From Pseudomonas botevensis (lineage in GTDB: Bacteria; Pseudomonadota; Gammaproteobacteria; Pseudomonadales; Pseudomonadaceae), in the NCBI RefSeq assembly GCF_019145475.1, contig NZ_JAHTKI010000007.1:124001-188000 (forward strand): a stretch of 64,000 bases of DNA. Direction: 5' to 3'. The translations under genes were made by a program, and so were the position numbers. This document shows positions 63,661 through 64,000 of the stretch, piece after piece (within the stretch, counting starts at the first letter, position 1; the number at the start of each line of letters is the position of its first letter). Under the pieces are notes generated by a model. The model saw only the letters and a program-made list of their open reading frames with translations. It was not told the origin of the DNA and ran no database searches.

Positions 63661-64000
63661 ATGAGCCAGAACCTGCTGGAACAAAGCCTTGGCCAATTGG
63701 CCTGCGACATTCCCGGTGCCACCCGGATCTTTCACTCGTTCAAACTGGACTTCTGCTGTGGCGGGCACAAAAGCCTGCGTGACGCCGCCCTCGGCAAGGA
63801 GCTCGATCCGGTGCAGATCGCCGAGGCCCTGCACAGCCTGCAAGACAGTGGCGAAACCCAACCCGACTGGCGCAACGAACCGGCGCAACAGTTGATCGCC
63901 CACCTGCTGACCCGCTACCACGCCCGTCACCGCGAGCAACTGCCGGAGCTGATCCGTCTGGCCCGGCGTGTCGAGCATGTCCACGGCGCGCGCAGCAGTT
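63661..64000 (+). CDS. Di-iron Fe-S cluster repair protein, YtfE/ScdA/DnrN type (cut by window edge)
   Basis: 113 residues visible. The N-terminal ScdA_N domain has FKLDFCCGGHKSLRDAAL (Cys32, Cys33). The hemerythrin-like part begins with LIAHLLTRYHARHREQLPEL, and the His ligands of the di-iron site should continue past position 64000. It repairs Fe-S clusters damaged by nitric oxide. AGGAA precedes the ATG. Driven by NorR and sigma-54 according to the sites just upstream. Confidence 0.88.
   Translation, partial: MSQNLLEQSLGQLACDIPGATRIFHSFKLDFCCGGHKSLRDAALGKELDPVQIAEALHSLQDSGETQPDWRNEPAQQLIAHLLTRYHARHREQLPELIRLARRVEHVHGARSS

Overview
The window is chromosomal DNA from a Pseudomonas of the fluorescens group. 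The evidence is the serralysin (apr) locus with its dedicated inhibitor and type I exporter, the gene order narX-narL / narK1-narK2-narG-H-J-I-ppiC-moaA, ubiU-ubiV-ubiT behind moaB-moeA, a DUF1652 gene, a REP doublet of Pseudomonas type, and GC-rich coding throughout. No rRNA, tRNA, CRISPR array, insertion sequence or prophage was seen.

Layout. (1) 1-3072: apr locus on the minus strand (serralysin aprA, inhibitor aprI, start of the exporter gene aprD, cut by the window edge). (2) 3544-7345: a polyamine-type binding protein, a cupin, an FAD amine oxidase-like protein and an AraC regulator with a SnoaL-like N-terminus. (3) 7607-18863: housekeeping and unlinked genes: DUF1652, a UvrD-like helicase, pirin, phosphoglucomutase, a MocR-type regulator with an uncharacterised 483-residue partner, and an MDR oxidoreductase divergent from a LysR regulator. 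(4) 18948-30952: an accessory block. A possible OGG/HhH-fold protein lies divergent from a LeoC-LeoB-LeoA dynamin-like set. On the same strand follow three predicted envelope hydrolases: an exported metallo-beta-lactamase-fold protein, an alpha/beta-hydrolase lipoprotein and a 1308-residue polytopic patatin. This is the best candidate for an undescribed system. (5) 30959-34449: DUF3079 and an FtrABCD-type ferrous iron importer behind a Fur-like site. (6) 34476-36095: a chemoreceptor. (7) 36189-53430: anaerobic metabolism. Class III ribonucleotide reductase is present with its glycyl-radical tail on a separate 55-codon gene, followed by moaA and the full nitrate respiration operon with its NarXL regulators. 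(8) 53517-61159: a Dnr-like regulator, an ECF sigma/anti-sigma pair divergent from a metallophosphoesterase-cupredoxin pair, oxygen-independent ubiquinone hydroxylation genes (ubiTVU) and molybdopterin genes (moeA, moaB). (9) 61258-64000: pdxH, norR and the start of a YtfE/ScdA-type di-iron repair gene.

How the genes work together. Regions 7-9 form a low-oxygen, nitrate and nitric oxide programme. The regulatory sites read directly from the sequence fit this: perfect Anr/Dnr boxes upstream of nrdD and narK1, one shared 7-2-7 NarL-type palindrome upstream of narX/narK1, dnr and moaB, and three evenly placed NorR sites plus a sigma-54 promoter between norR and ytfE. A divergent pair of identical ECF-type promoters (GGAATAA-N16-GTT) suggests that the sigma factor drives both its own operon and the metallophosphoesterase-cupredoxin operon.

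All function assignments come from reading motifs and from family knowledge. No database search was run.
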